DNA from: Nostoc sp. FACHB-280
GTDB lineage: Bacteria > Cyanobacteriota > Cyanobacteriia > Cyanobacteriales > Nostocaceae
DNA: 64,000 nucleotides
Reading direction: 5' to 3'
Assembly: GCF_014697615.1 (NCBI RefSeq)
Contig: NZ_JACJSD010000001.1
Location: 62,001-126,000 of the forward strand
The notes below the pieces were generated by a model. That model made no database searches, was not told the DNA's origin, and worked only from the letters and a program-made list of their open reading frames with translations. How positions within the stretch are numbered: position 1 is the first letter of the stretch; each line of letters starts with the position of its first letter. Of this stretch, positions 1 through 9,073 are shown piece by piece. The position numbers and the translations under genes are program-made.

Positions 1-44
1 ATTGGGGCGATCGTTGGTAAGCAGTTTCATCAAAGGAGGTTCAG

Positions 45-485
45 ATGAGTCGTCTTCTTTATGAAAAATCAATTTCATATCAAGGATATCTCATCATTCC
101 GTTTGTTTACGGCAAAGCTGATGCTTACGAAATCTATTCCTACAAACTGTTGTCAGAAATCGGCAATAAAAGTAGATTTCACAAAACCGAAAATCCAGCA
201 GGCATCTATGGTAATAGCATTAATAATATTATTGATATTGCCAAAGAACATCTTGACAAAAATTTAGAATTTATCAGTCAACAAGATTGTTTTAAGTCTC
301 GCTATATTTTCCGTAACAACTTGATTATCATCTTTCAACAAAATGGTAAATATTTCTACGACCATTATCCACCAGAGTTATTGAATAATATTGCCGCCCC
401 AAAATTATTCAATTCCGAATATGAATGCTTGAGTTGGATACAAACTGGGTTGAATGGACAATATGTCCGACAGCAAGCAAGCTAA
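45..485 (+). CDS. Conserved hypothetical protein, 146 aa
   Basis: The ATG follows a strong ribosome binding site (AAAGGAGGTTCAG) directly upstream, so the start is secure. The protein is rich in Tyr, Asn and Ile and has no signal peptide, membrane helix or motif that I recognise. It is soluble-looking, with alternating hydrophobic stretches in the second half (about residues 85-120). It stands alone at the left edge of the window, about 55 bases before the glycosyltransferase gene on the same strand, so it could be cotranscribed with it. No function can be assigned. Confidence 0.7.
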   Translation: MSRLLYEKSISYQGYLIIPFVYGKADAYEIYSYKLLSEIGNKSRFHKTENPAGIYGNSINNIIDIAKEHLDKNLEFISQQDCFKSRYIFRNNLIIIFQQNGKYFYDHYPPELLNNIAAPKLFNSEYECLSWIQTGLNGQYVRQQAS

Positions 486-539
486 ACCAAAGTCATACTT
501 GACATAAACTAATGATGGTTTGGTTGGTAAGGATTTTTC

Positions 540-2243
540 TTGATTAACCAAGCCATCACTAAAAATACTCCACTTCCCAAGCTAAACTGGCATAAACAGC
601 TTTCTTACCTAGCCATTAGCCTCTATTTTGCAGAATTAATGTTGTATAAGTTACCTCGGTTGCAGTCTATTTGGCAACAATTTCGCTTATCAGCCGCATT
701 TCCTTATCTCAGCTTGTTAGTTTGGCTACTGCCTTTATTATTATTTACCTCTGGGCAGAATAGTTTGATGGCACATGATGAAGGGCTGTATGCTTGGCGG
801 GCGCGTCGGATGTTTGATTCTGGCGATTGGATAGCACCTTGGGGTACTGTGCATCATAAAACTCCTGGTTTTTATTGGATGATTGCCCGTGCTTATACAA
901 TATTTGGGATGAGTGAAGTTAGTGCCAGAATTCCCAGTGCGATCGCGGGAATTTTGTGCTTATTTCTCATATATGAAATCGGCAAAATTATTTTAAATCA
1001 AAAATTAGCTTGGTTAGCTGCTGCTATTTTGAGTGTAGAATTTTTGTGGTTGCAATATTGCCGATTAGGCGCACCTGATGTGCCGATGATTTTTTTAGTT
1101 TTATTGGCTATTTTTTCTTTAATTAAAGCTGAAGTACAATCAAAATATTCCTCTATTTGGCGATTTGTAGCAGGTTTATGTTTAGGTTTAGGCTTCTTAG
1201 TCAGAAGTTTTATGATTTTCTTGCCAGCAATGGCATTATTACCTTACCTTATTGGTGAAAATCGTCGTCATCGCCATCTTACCAACCCGATTTTATATTT
1301 GGGTTTAATATTAGGTTTTATCCCCACTTTCATCTGGCTAGTGTTAAGTTGGCAGCGTTATGGTACAGATAGTTTAAATGCTTTATTACAATTTGTTTTT
1401 CAGTTAGGTTCTGAAGAACGAGCCGGAAATGGGATTATATTTTACTTTTGGAATGTGCCTTTAAAAGCATTTCCTTGGGTGTTTTTCAGTGTTTTAGGTT
1501 TAATTATTGCCTGTCGTCGTCCTATTGTTAATTATCATTTATTATTAGTTGGTTTTCCGATAGTTTTATTTACCGAACTCAGTATTTTCTCAACGCGATT
1601 ATCTCACTATAGTCTTGGTCTTTATCCTTTCATTGCCTTATTAGCCGCATTAGGTTTAGATTGGTTGGGTAAAATTTACGAGAAAACACAACCATCTAAG
1701 CATCTTCCTCGTAATTTAAGTTATTGCTGTGGTGGATTAGGTGTTTTACTTTTATTAGCAGGTATGTATCTTTTAATTTGGGGTAATGCAGAGATTAGCA
1801 AATATGCACCCCTGGGCTTAATTGTGGGATTGAGTTGTTTAATTTTACCTGGTGTGTGGATTTGTTATCACCACTACAATTACAAGTTTTTTACCGCAAA
1901 TTATTGGTTAGCTGGGTGGTTGATTCCCTGTTGGTTAGCTTTAGCGGTTGCTGGAAGTTTGGGATTAATTGGTGATTATAATCCAGCCTTTAGAAGATTT
2001 TTCCATGACCCTGCGATCGCATCTATTTTGCAAACTCAGCCCATTTATTTTGTCAAACTTGATGGCAAAAATACTGTACTCTTAAATTTCTACACACCCA
2101 TTCACGGAAAGACTTTAGATACAATTTATCAACTACCAGCTTCTAGCTACGCTTGGATATATTTAAAAAATTCTCCTGATTTATCTCGCCCTCATCGCGT
2201 CGTTGGGACAGTGCAGAATTATCAGTTAATTCAAGTGAAGTAA
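540..2243 (+). CDS. ArnT/PMT-type membrane glycosyltransferase (GT83-like)
   Basis: A 567-residue polytopic membrane protein with about 11-12 hydrophobic helices. The first periplasmic loop carries the DEGLYAWRARRMFDSGDW segment at about residues 80-97. An acidic DE pair with aromatic and Arg residues here is typical of dolichyl/undecaprenyl-phosphate-sugar transferases of the PMT/ArnT family (C-type GT fold). Such enzymes move a sugar from a lipid-phosphate donor to lipid A, a protein or another glycan at the outer face of the inner membrane; the acceptor here is unknown. The start is TTG with a weak AAGGAT upstream; the next in-frame ATG lies after the first helix. Cyanobacteria carry several paralogues, so no gene symbol is given. 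Confidence 0.85.
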   Translation: MINQAITKNTPLPKLNWHKQLSYLAISLYFAELMLYKLPRLQSIWQQFRLSAAFPYLSLLVWLLPLLLFTSGQNSLMAHDEGLYAWRARRMFDSGDWIAPWGTVHHKTPGFYWMIARAYTIFGMSEVSARIPSAIAGILCLFLIYEIGKIILNQKLAWLAAAILSVEFLWLQYCRLGAPDVPMIFLVLLAIFSLIKAEVQSKYSSIWRFVAGLCLGLGFLVRSFMIFLPAMALLPYLIGENRRHRHLTNPILYLGLILGFIPTFIWLVLSWQRYGTDSLNALLQFVFQLGSEERAGNGIIFYFWNVPLKAFPWVFFSVLGLIIACRRPIVNYHLLLVGFPIVLFTELSIFSTRLSHYSLGLYPFIALLAALGLDWLGKIYEKTQPSKHLPRNLSYCCGGLGVLLLLAGMYLLIWGNAEISKYAPLGLIVGLSCLILPGVWICYHHYNYKFFTANYWLAGWLIPCWLALAVAGSLGLIGDYNPAFRRFFHDPAIASILQTQPIYFVKLDGKNTVLLNFYTPIHGKTLDTIYQLPASSYAWIYLKNSPDLSRPHRVVGTVQNYQLIQVK

Positions 2244-2350
2244 AGAAGTGACAGGTTACAGGGAAATAGTCAACGTTTATTCTTAATTTCCACTGAACGT
2301 GGTGGTGTTCAGAATTTTGATTTCTTCAACAAATAGAGATGTTAAATGTA

Positions 2351-2467
2351 ATACCATTTCACGAAATTACTGATAGAAATCGCTTCCTCTGCAACTCTGC
2401 TTCTGGTCGCCGAGCGAAGTCGAGGCGCTACTTGCATATCCGTATCATTTTTAAAGTGAAATGGTAT
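2351..2467. repeat. MITE-like element with 12-bp terminal inverted repeats
   Basis: Perfect inverted ends ATACCATTTCAC (2351-2362) and GTGAAATGGTAT (2456-2467) bound a 117-bp non-coding stretch between the glycosyltransferase and the secreted protein gene. No open frame is present. The size and ends fit a MITE or other small palindromic repeat; no target duplication is clear. Confidence 0.55.
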
Positions 2468-2672
2468 AACGTCTCTACATTGTTTTGTGCTTTGCTGTAA
2501 ATAAAATTTTGATAATTTTTCGATATTTAATCACTTTTATTTATGAGATTAAACAAAAAGAGTGTTTGATTTTACTAATCAAAATGAATATTTTGAAGAT
2601 GTATTAGCGTTCATCGCCTTAAAAGCAAATTTTTATATATACAACAGGATGCTTCTAACAAGGAGGAAGTCA

Positions 2673-3290
2673 ATGAAAGCCTGGAAAATGTTGCTGTTTG
2701 CTATGTTATTTTTCGTGAATTTTTTCGTCGCTCAACCTTCTTGGGCTGATAAGATGTCAAAAATTAGTCCAGACTATCCAGTAGTCGTACAAAATCTGAA
2801 TAGTCTATTAATGGCTAGAAATAATCCTGAACAAGCTGGTTATACCGCAGAAGAATTACAGCAAAAAATTGCAGCACTTCAATTACAAAAACAAACTCTA
2901 GAAACTTCTGAAGATTGGGCTAGTTGTCGGAACGAAACAGGAAGGCCATTGGCAATTTATACTCGTAAGCCAGAAGATGCAATTCCTAACAGTCTCTACT
3001 ATTTAGGAAATCGCCAAACTACAGATGAAGATTGGGACTGTGATGCTGTTTATTTACCAAATGACGCTCAAGTTGCAGGTTTTAATTTACCCGCAGGAGA
3101 ACCAGCGATTTTGAAGCTTGTTGATGGCGCACAACTTATTGCAAGAATTAATCCCACTACGCAACAAATTCAATTTGATGTACCACCTGCATTAGTCGAA
3201 GTTCTCAAACCTGAACAAGTAACTTGGAATGTTCCGAATTTAACTCAAGCAGATATTGATCTCCAAATTCCTAACGCTCCAAATGATTGA
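2673..3290 (+). CDS. Secreted conserved hypothetical protein
   Basis: The chosen ATG has a near-consensus ribosome site (AGGAGG) 6-11 bases upstream. An open frame runs back to a GTG at 2562, but that would bury the signal peptide. The 205-residue product starts with a classic Sec signal (MKAWKMLLFAMLFFVNFFVA) and a likely cut after PSWA. The mature part has a predicted helix with a Leu/Gln heptad around residues 50-75, then a mainly beta region with single Cys residues in WASCRNETG and DWDCDAVYL that could form a disulfide. It is periplasmic or extracellular, of unknown role. A good hairpin terminator follows the stop. Confidence 0.75.
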   Translation: MKAWKMLLFAMLFFVNFFVAQPSWADKMSKISPDYPVVVQNLNSLLMARNNPEQAGYTAEELQQKIAALQLQKQTLETSEDWASCRNETGRPLAIYTRKPEDAIPNSLYYLGNRQTTDEDWDCDAVYLPNDAQVAGFNLPAGEPAILKLVDGAQLIARINPTTQQIQFDVPPALVEVLKPEQVTWNVPNLTQADIDLQIPNAPND

Positions 3291-3305
3291 CATTAAATGA
3301 GTTAA

Positions 3306-3339
3306 CGGCGATATCAGTCACGATATCGCCGCTTTTTTT
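3306..3339 (+). terminator. Rho-independent terminator after the secreted protein gene
   Basis: The arms CGGCGATATC and GATATCGCCG pair around a short loop and are followed by CTTTTTTT, 15 bases after the stop codon of the secreted protein gene. Confidence 0.85.
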
Positions 3340-3383
3340 GAATTTGGATTTTAATCACTTTAATGCACCTATCAGTTTTTGTA

Positions 3384-3407
3384 AGAGACGTTGTATACAA
3401 CGTCTCT
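3384..3407. repeat. Palindromic repeat, GAGACGTTGTATACAACGTCTC type, copy 1
   Basis: A perfect 24-bp palindrome just downstream of the copper-protein gene (minus strand). The core GAGACGTT...AACGTCTC recurs at 4451-4478, and a half copy (AACGTCTCTAC) adjoins the element ending at 2467. This is a dispersed palindrome family; in this position it could act as a terminator for the minus-strand gene. Confidence 0.7.
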
Positions 3408-3417
3408 ACAAAGTTTA

Positions 3418-3822
3418 TTAGCGAAATAAAAGTACATCTTCTGTAACTAAACTAGCTCTGCGAAAATAAGAAGCAGAATTTAGAGCCATTGCTTTACAGT
3501 GTTCTGCACATTGACGGCAAATAGCAGCGCAGAATCTCATTGTAGGGTCTTCACTCATTTGTTCACAAGTTATTGCTGTGCGATCGCACATTTCCGCACA
3601 CAAGTTACAAGCATTACCCATAAACTCGGAACCGTCGTTAATCATATTGACGCACATCATACACATTTCCGCACAGTCCCGCATCATCGACATCATGGTC
3701 ATGTCTATATATTGACTCCCCCGATTTTTGCAGTATTTGAGAGTATCAATACAAGTAGTGTGACATTCGATGCAGCTTTCTTTGGTAGCTTCTACAGATG
3801 TAATTATAGATTCAGTCATCAT
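3418..3822 (-). CDS. Cys-rich four-helix-bundle copper-binding protein (DUF326/Csp-like)
   Basis: A 134-residue protein with 15 Cys residues spaced as CxxC, CxxxC and CxxxxxxC along four predicted helices (17, 20, 24, 31; 50, 54, 57; 72, 75, 79, 86; 98, 102, 105, 109). It also has Met clusters (about residues 41-60) and His21 and His108. This is the pattern of the DUF326 four-helix-bundle copper-binding family related to Csp copper-storage proteins, which line the bundle core with thiols that bind Cu(I). No signal peptide is visible, so a cytosolic copper buffer is most likely. The gene is isolated between palindromic repeats. Other thiophilic metals cannot be excluded. Confidence 0.85.
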   Translation of the reverse strand: MMTESIITSVEATKESCIECHTTCIDTLKYCKNRGSQYIDMTMMSMMRDCAEMCMMCVNMINDGSEFMGNACNLCAEMCDRTAITCEQMSEDPTMRFCAAICRQCAEHCKAMALNSASYFRRASLVTEDVLLFR

Positions 3823-4534
3823 AAGAGCAACTTCCTAAAATCTTAAATGCTGTGAGATAGTTCTTAATTAGTACGGTAAATGTTTATTTTTGGGATTTCA
3901 ATAGGTTGTCAAATTCCTAGAACTCGAAGATCACTAAATCTATGAACTTGCTGTAAATTTAGCTGTTAAGTGGAATTTCTGCACAACCGAATTAGCCAAA
4001 ATCCTGATTAATTAAGGCTGGAAAATATTTCACTTTTTCGTCAAGTCTTAATTATGAGAACTGATTTCCCACTCCAACGCGGGACATTTACGGTTGCTGT
4101 GTCTGTATATAAGTAGCAAAATCTCAGACTTTATTTGCCTAAAACCAGAAGAATTTTTTCCAATTTCTATCACTACAATCTTTGTTTATCAAGGCTTTTA
4201 GCCATTGTGAGCAATGAAAGTATGTTTCTAGAAAATATGCCATGAGTACATATACTCTAACTTATGTAATGTCAAGCTTTCCTGACTTTATTGCGGAATG
4301 TTGCGGATATGAGGCTCGACAGATGAGGGAGAAAGGGTAGACAAGGGAGAGAGATGTTTATCAATCATTGAGGATTGCTATAGCAGTCCTCAATATGATT
4401 TAGATACAGTTTTGAGTAAATGAGGTATGAAACATAAAACCCAACGTTGTGTAGAGACGTTACATGTAACGTCTCTACAGTATTTCATGAATATGCAAAC
4501 GGCTATAATTACTACTAATACCTAATATCCATCT
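3823..4534. other. Intergenic region, 0.7 kb, no gene seen
   Basis: AT-rich spacer between the divergent copper-protein and nuclease-like genes. It holds a degenerate STRR run near 4320-4350 (GGGAGAAAGGGTAGACAAGG) and the 28-bp palindrome at 4451-4478. No supported gene or recognisable operator was found. Confidence 0.5.
4451..4478. repeat. 28-bp perfect palindrome, GTAGAGACGTTACA type, copy 2
   Basis: GTAGAGACGTTACA is followed directly by its exact reverse complement. It is the second copy of the family at 3384-3407, with a different centre (TACATGTA rather than TGTATACA). It lies 57 bases upstream of the nuclease-like gene. Confidence 0.75.
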
Positions 4535-5170
4535 ATGACATTACTTAATGCTCGTAATTTATCTTTAGAAGAAGTTCATCGGCTGTTTGGCTTTCAAAAA
4601 CAGTATAATGACTCATTTTCTAACTTATTATCTTTAGAACCCATAAGCGAAGAAGAACAGCAAGAATTAAAGCAAATTCAAAATGATTTTGATAGATATC
4701 TTACTTCAGGCAAAGTTTCAGAAGGACAGGTAAAGTTTCTGGCAATTGCACCTTTACTGAAGTTGGCTGGCTTTTATCGATATCCAATTGAAATTCTGTT
4801 AGAAGAAAACATTGCTGATATTGAAATAGAAGATGAAGACAAAATAATTAAAGGTAGATTTGATATTTTAGCGATTAGTAAAGCCAAACATACAAAACCT
4901 CAAGCATATTTCTGGTTGCTATTAGTTGAATCTAAAAATAGTCAAGTTGATATATTTACTGGATTACCTCAATTACTAACTTACGCTTATAAAGGTTTAG
5001 ACAATCAGAAATCAGCTTGGGGTTTAACTACTAACGGTAGGAGTTATCAATTTGTTTATCTAGAACAAGGAAACCCGCCAGTATATCAACTGCTACCGTT
5101 GTTAAATTTTATGGAATCTATGCGGGCAATGGAATTATTGCAGGTTCTGAAAGCAATTTGTCAGTTATAA
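4535..5170 (+). CDS. PD-(D/E)XK nuclease-fold protein (restriction endonuclease-like)
   Basis: A 211-residue protein. The acidic residue in KGRFDILAI (Asp110) and the VESK triad (Glu132, Lys134) after a hydrophobic strand form the D-x(n)-ExK signature of the PD-(D/E)XK superfamily. An upstream Glu-rich helix and the later WGLTTNGRSYQFVYL strand pair resemble the N-terminal nuclease part of type I restriction R subunits and the many small stand-alone cyanobacterial homologues. No methylase or specificity gene is adjacent, so it is not evidently part of a restriction-modification system. Its substrate is unknown. No clear ribosome site precedes the ATG. Confidence 0.7.
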   Translation: MTLLNARNLSLEEVHRLFGFQKQYNDSFSNLLSLEPISEEEQQELKQIQNDFDRYLTSGKVSEGQVKFLAIAPLLKLAGFYRYPIEILLEENIADIEIEDEDKIIKGRFDILAISKAKHTKPQAYFWLLLVESKNSQVDIFTGLPQLLTYAYKGLDNQKSAWGLTTNGRSYQFVYLEQGNPPVYQLLPLLNFMESMRAMELLQVLKAICQL

Positions 5171-5172
5171 AG

Positions 5173-6681
5173 TTAAATTTGCCAATTTTTTAATAACTCT
5201 GCTGTTTGCGATCGCTCCACCAAGCTATTTGCACATAAAATACCAGAAGCGGCAACTGCTGGCACACCAATTCCGGGCATAGTGCTATCACCAACACGAT
5301 ATAAACCAGAAATTGGCGTGTGTGTACTGGGAAACATCCCCTTACCCGCAGCGATCGCCGGGCCATAGGTTCCCTGATATCTTCGTAAATAATGGGTATG
5401 AGTTAACGGTGTCCCGATCAGTTCTAACACTACACGTTCTCGAATATCGGGGATAATTCGCTCTAAGGCGCGATATAAAGTTTGGGCTTTCTCTTGTTTC
5501 TTAGCTTCATAACCCTCATTTCGTTCCCAACCTGCAAAGGGTTCTAGGGTGTAAGCATGAACTACATGATGTCCCTCTGGCGCGAGGGTTGCATCCCACA
5601 CACTAGGAATAGAAATCATGCAAGTATTACCAGGGGTGGTGATATCTTGGTCAGAGTCGTGAACGACAACATGATGTCCTGTTAAATTTTCTAAGCCATC
5701 CCCACGAATACCCAAATGTAAATGAATGAAACTATCAACGGCGGGTGTATTCAAAGCAGTTTGACGGTAAGCTGTGGGTAAATCTTCAGGACGCAATAGT
5801 TGATTGTAAGTATCCCAAATTGTGGCGTTGGAAATCACAATCGGTGCTGACAGAATTTCGCCATTTTTTAGCCGTACACCCACAGCTTTCCCCGACTCCA
5901 CAAGAATTTGCTCAACATGACAGCCTAAGCGTAACTTACCACCCCAACGTTCTAACCCACGCACCAAAGCATTGACAATTGCGGCGCTTCCTCCTACCGG
6001 GTACTCTACGCCACGCCCCCGTTCACCCAACATAAAAGCGACTTCTGGGGCAATTGTGCCATCTGCCTTTAAACCAGAAAGTAGAAAACATTCTACATCG
6101 ATGAGTCTGCGTACCCAAGGGTCTTTGACAGTGGCATCCATCACAGTGCCGGCAGAAGACTGCACCAAAGGCAAGTACGGTAACATTTTACCCAGCGATC
6201 GCACATAATTCAGTAACACAAAAATTACCTGCCAATCAGCCCGTAAAGCCAAAGCTGGTATATCTTTCATCCCTTTATACAAACCTAATAAGCGATTGGC
6301 AAAATTCTGAAACTCTGCTGCACCTTGGGGTGTAATTGTTTGTAACTCCTGATGCAATCTTTGAAAATTGCTGTAAATTGCAATACTCGCTTCAGGAAAA
6401 TGGTAGTGTCCTAAAGGATCATAGGGTATAACTTGAAGGGATTCCCCTAGAACATCCAGAACTTGTTTTACTGGGTTCAAACTATGGGTGCCTGAGAGTC
6501 CACAATAAAAAGAGGGGCCAGAATCAAATTCAAATCCTCGTCGTTTAAAGCTATGGGCTGCACCACCGGCAATTGTATGGCTTTCACAGACAATTACCCG
6601 CTTGCCATACCGCGCAAGCAACGCCGCAGCACATAACCCACCAATACCGCTACCGATGACTATGACATCGTTGTTTGTCAT
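5173..6681 (-). CDS. FAD-dependent oxidoreductase, carotenoid isomerase/desaturase-like
   Basis: A 502-residue flavoprotein. The N-terminal Rossmann motif VIVIGSGIGGLCAAALLA binds the FAD ADP moiety, GGAAHSFKRRGFEFDSGPS is the second dinucleotide-region motif of the CrtI/CrtISO family, and the C-terminal segment around YRVGDSTMPGIGVPAVAASG completes the FAD site. Enzymes of this family isomerise, desaturate or saturate polyprenoids such as carotenoids. The sequence differs clearly from the CrtH prolycopene isomerase I remember, so the substrate is left open. The chosen ATG begins MTNNDVIVIG. The open frame extends 19 codons further but only through heptamer repeat DNA. The gene is divergent from the lipid-transport pair. 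Confidence 0.75.
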   Translation of the reverse strand: MTNNDVIVIGSGIGGLCAAALLARYGKRVIVCESHTIAGGAAHSFKRRGFEFDSGPSFYCGLSGTHSLNPVKQVLDVLGESLQVIPYDPLGHYHFPEASIAIYSNFQRLHQELQTITPQGAAEFQNFANRLLGLYKGMKDIPALALRADWQVIFVLLNYVRSLGKMLPYLPLVQSSAGTVMDATVKDPWVRRLIDVECFLLSGLKADGTIAPEVAFMLGERGRGVEYPVGGSAAIVNALVRGLERWGGKLRLGCHVEQILVESGKAVGVRLKNGEILSAPIVISNATIWDTYNQLLRPEDLPTAYRQTALNTPAVDSFIHLHLGIRGDGLENLTGHHVVVHDSDQDITTPGNTCMISIPSVWDATLAPEGHHVVHAYTLEPFAGWERNEGYEAKKQEKAQTLYRALERIIPDIRERVVLELIGTPLTHTHYLRRYQGTYGPAIAAGKGMFPSTHTPISGLYRVGDSTMPGIGVPAVAASGILCANSLVERSQTAELLKNWQI

Positions 6682-6770
6682 TTGTCCTTTATCCTTTGTC
6701 CTTTGTATAAATCTTAATGACAAATGACCAATGACCAATGACCCTTGACTAATGACTTTTGAGTAATGAC
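6660..6770. repeat. STRR heptamer tract between divergent genes
   Basis: Runs of 7-mers (TTTGTCC/TTTATCC on the left, AATGACC/AATGACA/AATGACT on the right) fill the whole divergent spacer. Both start codons, at 6681 (minus) and 6766 (plus), are themselves part of ATGAC-type units. A similar tract lies just upstream of purM. Confidence 0.85.
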
Positions 6771-7548
6771 TGAACCACTAATTGAACTGAAAGGTGTTTC
6801 TAAGTCCTTTGGTAACAATAAGGTTTTAGATAATGTGGACTTGACAATTTACCGAGGCGAAGCACTGGGAATTATCGGCCCCTCCGGGACTGGGAAATCA
6901 ACAATTTTACGAGTGATAGCCGGACTAACTAACCCGGATGAGGGGGAAATTTATGTCCAAGGAGTCCGGCGCGAAGGGTTAATAGAAGATGGTGCTGACC
7001 CCATTGGTATTGGAATGGTATTTCAGCAAGCGGCGTTATTTGATTCTTTAAATGTAGATGAGAATGTCGGATTTTTACTGTATCAAAATTCCAAGTTACC
7101 GCGATCGCAAATTCAAGAACTAGTCAAAGAAAAATTAGATATGGTGGGTTTACCAGGAATAGGTCATCTCTACCCCTCGGAACTTTCTGGTGGGATGCGG
7201 AAACGAGTAAGTTTTGCCCGTGCAATTATGTCCAACCCCGAAAATCCCAAAGAAGGGCCAGAAGTTTTACTTTACGATGAACCCACAGCCGGACTAGACC
7301 CCATTGCTTCGACAGTCATTGAAGACTTGATACGTGATTTACAAGGTATGCAAGGAGTTTGCAGTACTTATGCCATTGTTACCCACCAAGATAGTACGAT
7401 TCGCCGGACAGCTGATAGACTAGTGTTTCTCTACCAAGGTAGAGTGCAGTGGCAAGGTACAGTTACTGAGATGGATAGCACCGACCACCCATTAATTAGA
7501 CAATTTATGAGTGGGAGTGTGCAAGGGCCGATACAAGTTGTTGGTTAG
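6766..7548 (+). CDS. MlaF/TGD3-type lipid ABC transporter ATPase
   Basis: A 260-residue ABC ATPase with Walker A GPSGTGKST (about residues 38-46), signature LSGGMRKRVSFARA and Walker B VLLYDEPTAGLDP. The GGMRKR variant and the short length are typical of the MlaF/Ttg2A/TGD3 group, which powers phospholipid movement together with an MlaE permease and an MCE-domain MlaD protein. The MCE protein gene follows after 16 bases, which supports this class. No MlaE permease lies in the window; in cyanobacteria it is often encoded elsewhere. The ATG sits inside heptamer repeat DNA with no clear ribosome site. Confidence 0.9.
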   Translation: MTEPLIELKGVSKSFGNNKVLDNVDLTIYRGEALGIIGPSGTGKSTILRVIAGLTNPDEGEIYVQGVRREGLIEDGADPIGIGMVFQQAALFDSLNVDENVGFLLYQNSKLPRSQIQELVKEKLDMVGLPGIGHLYPSELSGGMRKRVSFARAIMSNPENPKEGPEVLLYDEPTAGLDPIASTVIEDLIRDLQGMQGVCSTYAIVTHQDSTIRRTADRLVFLYQGRVQWQGTVTEMDSTDHPLIRQFMSGSVQGPIQVVG

Positions 7549-7564
7549 GTGGTTGGAGGAACAA

Positions 7565-9001
7565 ATGCGAGAATTAATTACAAACCGCTTCACATCTAGA
7601 CGAACGCTGAGAGAAGGTTCAGTCGGGTTATTACTCTTGCTGGGTCTGGGTTCCTTTGGGGCGATCGTTCTGTGGTTAAATGGAGTGAGTGCCGGACGTA
7701 GCTCGTATAAGTTCATTGTCGAATTTGCCAACGCTGGCGGAATGCAAAAAGGTGCATCCGTTCGTTATCGTGGCGTAAAAGTCGGCAAAATTTCCGACAT
7801 CCAACCCAAACCCAATGCAATTGATGTAGAAATAGAAATTGCTCCCGCCGATTTAATCATTCCCAGTGATGTCAAAATAGATGCTAACCAAAGTGGCTTG
7901 ATTAGCGAAAGTATTGTCGATATTACACCTAGAACATCACTAGTTGCCAATGTCAAAGCCAAACCTTTAGAGAAAGGCTGTGACCAAAGTTTGATTGTTT
8001 GTAATGGTTCTCGCTTAAAAGGTCAAATTGGTATTAGTGTTGATGACCTAATTCGCAGTAGCACTGAGTTAGCTACTTTGTACAACGATCCAAAATTTTA
8101 TCAAAGAGTTAACCGACTTTTAGAAAGTTCTGCCGCCGCCGCCACCAGTGTCGCCGCCCTCAGTCAAGATGCTAGAGGTTTAACAAAAGGCTTCCAAGGA
8201 CAGCTAAATACATTTAGTGCAACCGCCAATTCTGTACAACGCGCCACAACTGAACTCACTGCATCTACTACTAAAACAGCTAATCAATTAAGTGTAACTG
8301 CTAGTCAGTTTGGTGCAACCGCCAAAGAATTTGGTTCAACCGCGACGACAGCCAATCGTTTGCTAACTAACTTGGATGATTTGGTCACTACTAATCGTTC
8401 ATCCTTAGTCGGTGCTTTGAATAATATTACCGAAACTAGCAATCAATTACGCGCTACAGTCGCTAGTTTATCACCATCATTAAATCGCCTAACCCAAGGC
8501 GAAGTAATCAAAAATTTAGAAACACTTTCAGCTAATGCTGCCCAAGCTTCTGCTAATTTACGAGATGCCACCAAAACTTTAAATGATCCCAAGAATGTCT
8601 TATTACTACAACAAACATTAGATTCAGCCAGAGTCACTTTTGAAAATACCCAAAAAATTACATCAGATTTAGATGAATTAACAGGTGATCCCAAATTTAG
8701 AGACAATCTCCGGCAATTGGTTAATGGTTTGAGTGGTTTAGTTTCTTCTACACAAGAAATGCAGCAACAAATTCAGTTTGCCACAACTTTAGATGCGATG
8801 AAACTAGCAGTAATTAAACAAAATGTCGTATTTCCAACAGCAGTGGCATCTGAACCATCAACCTTAATTAATTCCACAAATCCTGTTATCAAAACTTTAG
8901 AAAAAGAACCTCAAATTAGCAATTCAGAAACTCTGAATACTTCCCAAGAAAAGTTATTGCAACAGCTACGAGAACATAGTAAACAACAAGAACCAAAATA
9001 G
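7565..9001 (+). CDS. MCE-domain protein, MlaD/TGD2-type lipid-transfer subunit
   Basis: The ATG at 7565 has TTGGAGGAACAA just upstream; an in-frame GTG at 7511 would overlap the ATPase gene and is less likely. The 478-residue protein has one N-terminal membrane anchor (about residues 17-40, LLLLLGLGSFGAIVLWL). A single MCE domain follows at about residues 48-120, with the family features FANAGGMQKGASVRYRGVKV and SGLISESIVDITP. A long Ala/Thr/Asn-rich, largely helical C-terminal region (about 160-420) probably forms a coiled-coil extension. MCE proteins form hexameric rings that bind lipids between membranes. Together with the preceding ATPase this suggests an importer or retrograde lipid shuttle at the inner membrane. 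Confidence 0.88.
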   Translation: MRELITNRFTSRRTLREGSVGLLLLLGLGSFGAIVLWLNGVSAGRSSYKFIVEFANAGGMQKGASVRYRGVKVGKISDIQPKPNAIDVEIEIAPADLIIPSDVKIDANQSGLISESIVDITPRTSLVANVKAKPLEKGCDQSLIVCNGSRLKGQIGISVDDLIRSSTELATLYNDPKFYQRVNRLLESSAAAATSVAALSQDARGLTKGFQGQLNTFSATANSVQRATTELTASTTKTANQLSVTASQFGATAKEFGSTATTANRLLTNLDDLVTTNRSSLVGALNNITETSNQLRATVASLSPSLNRLTQGEVIKNLETLSANAAQASANLRDATKTLNDPKNVLLLQQTLDSARVTFENTQKITSDLDELTGDPKFRDNLRQLVNGLSGLVSSTQEMQQQIQFATTLDAMKLAVIKQNVVFPTAVASEPSTLINSTNPVIKTLEKEPQISNSETLNTSQEKLLQQLREHSKQQEPK

Positions 9002-9073
9002 GAAATTAAAGTAAAATAGCAGAAGGCAGTGGTTCAACTGCGCTCACCAAACGGATGTAACTTCGCTCAACCC

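Noticed and set aside
2562-2672. N-terminal extension of the secreted protein gene from a GTG
   Set aside because: The ATG at 2673 has a strong ribosome site and opens a clear signal peptide.
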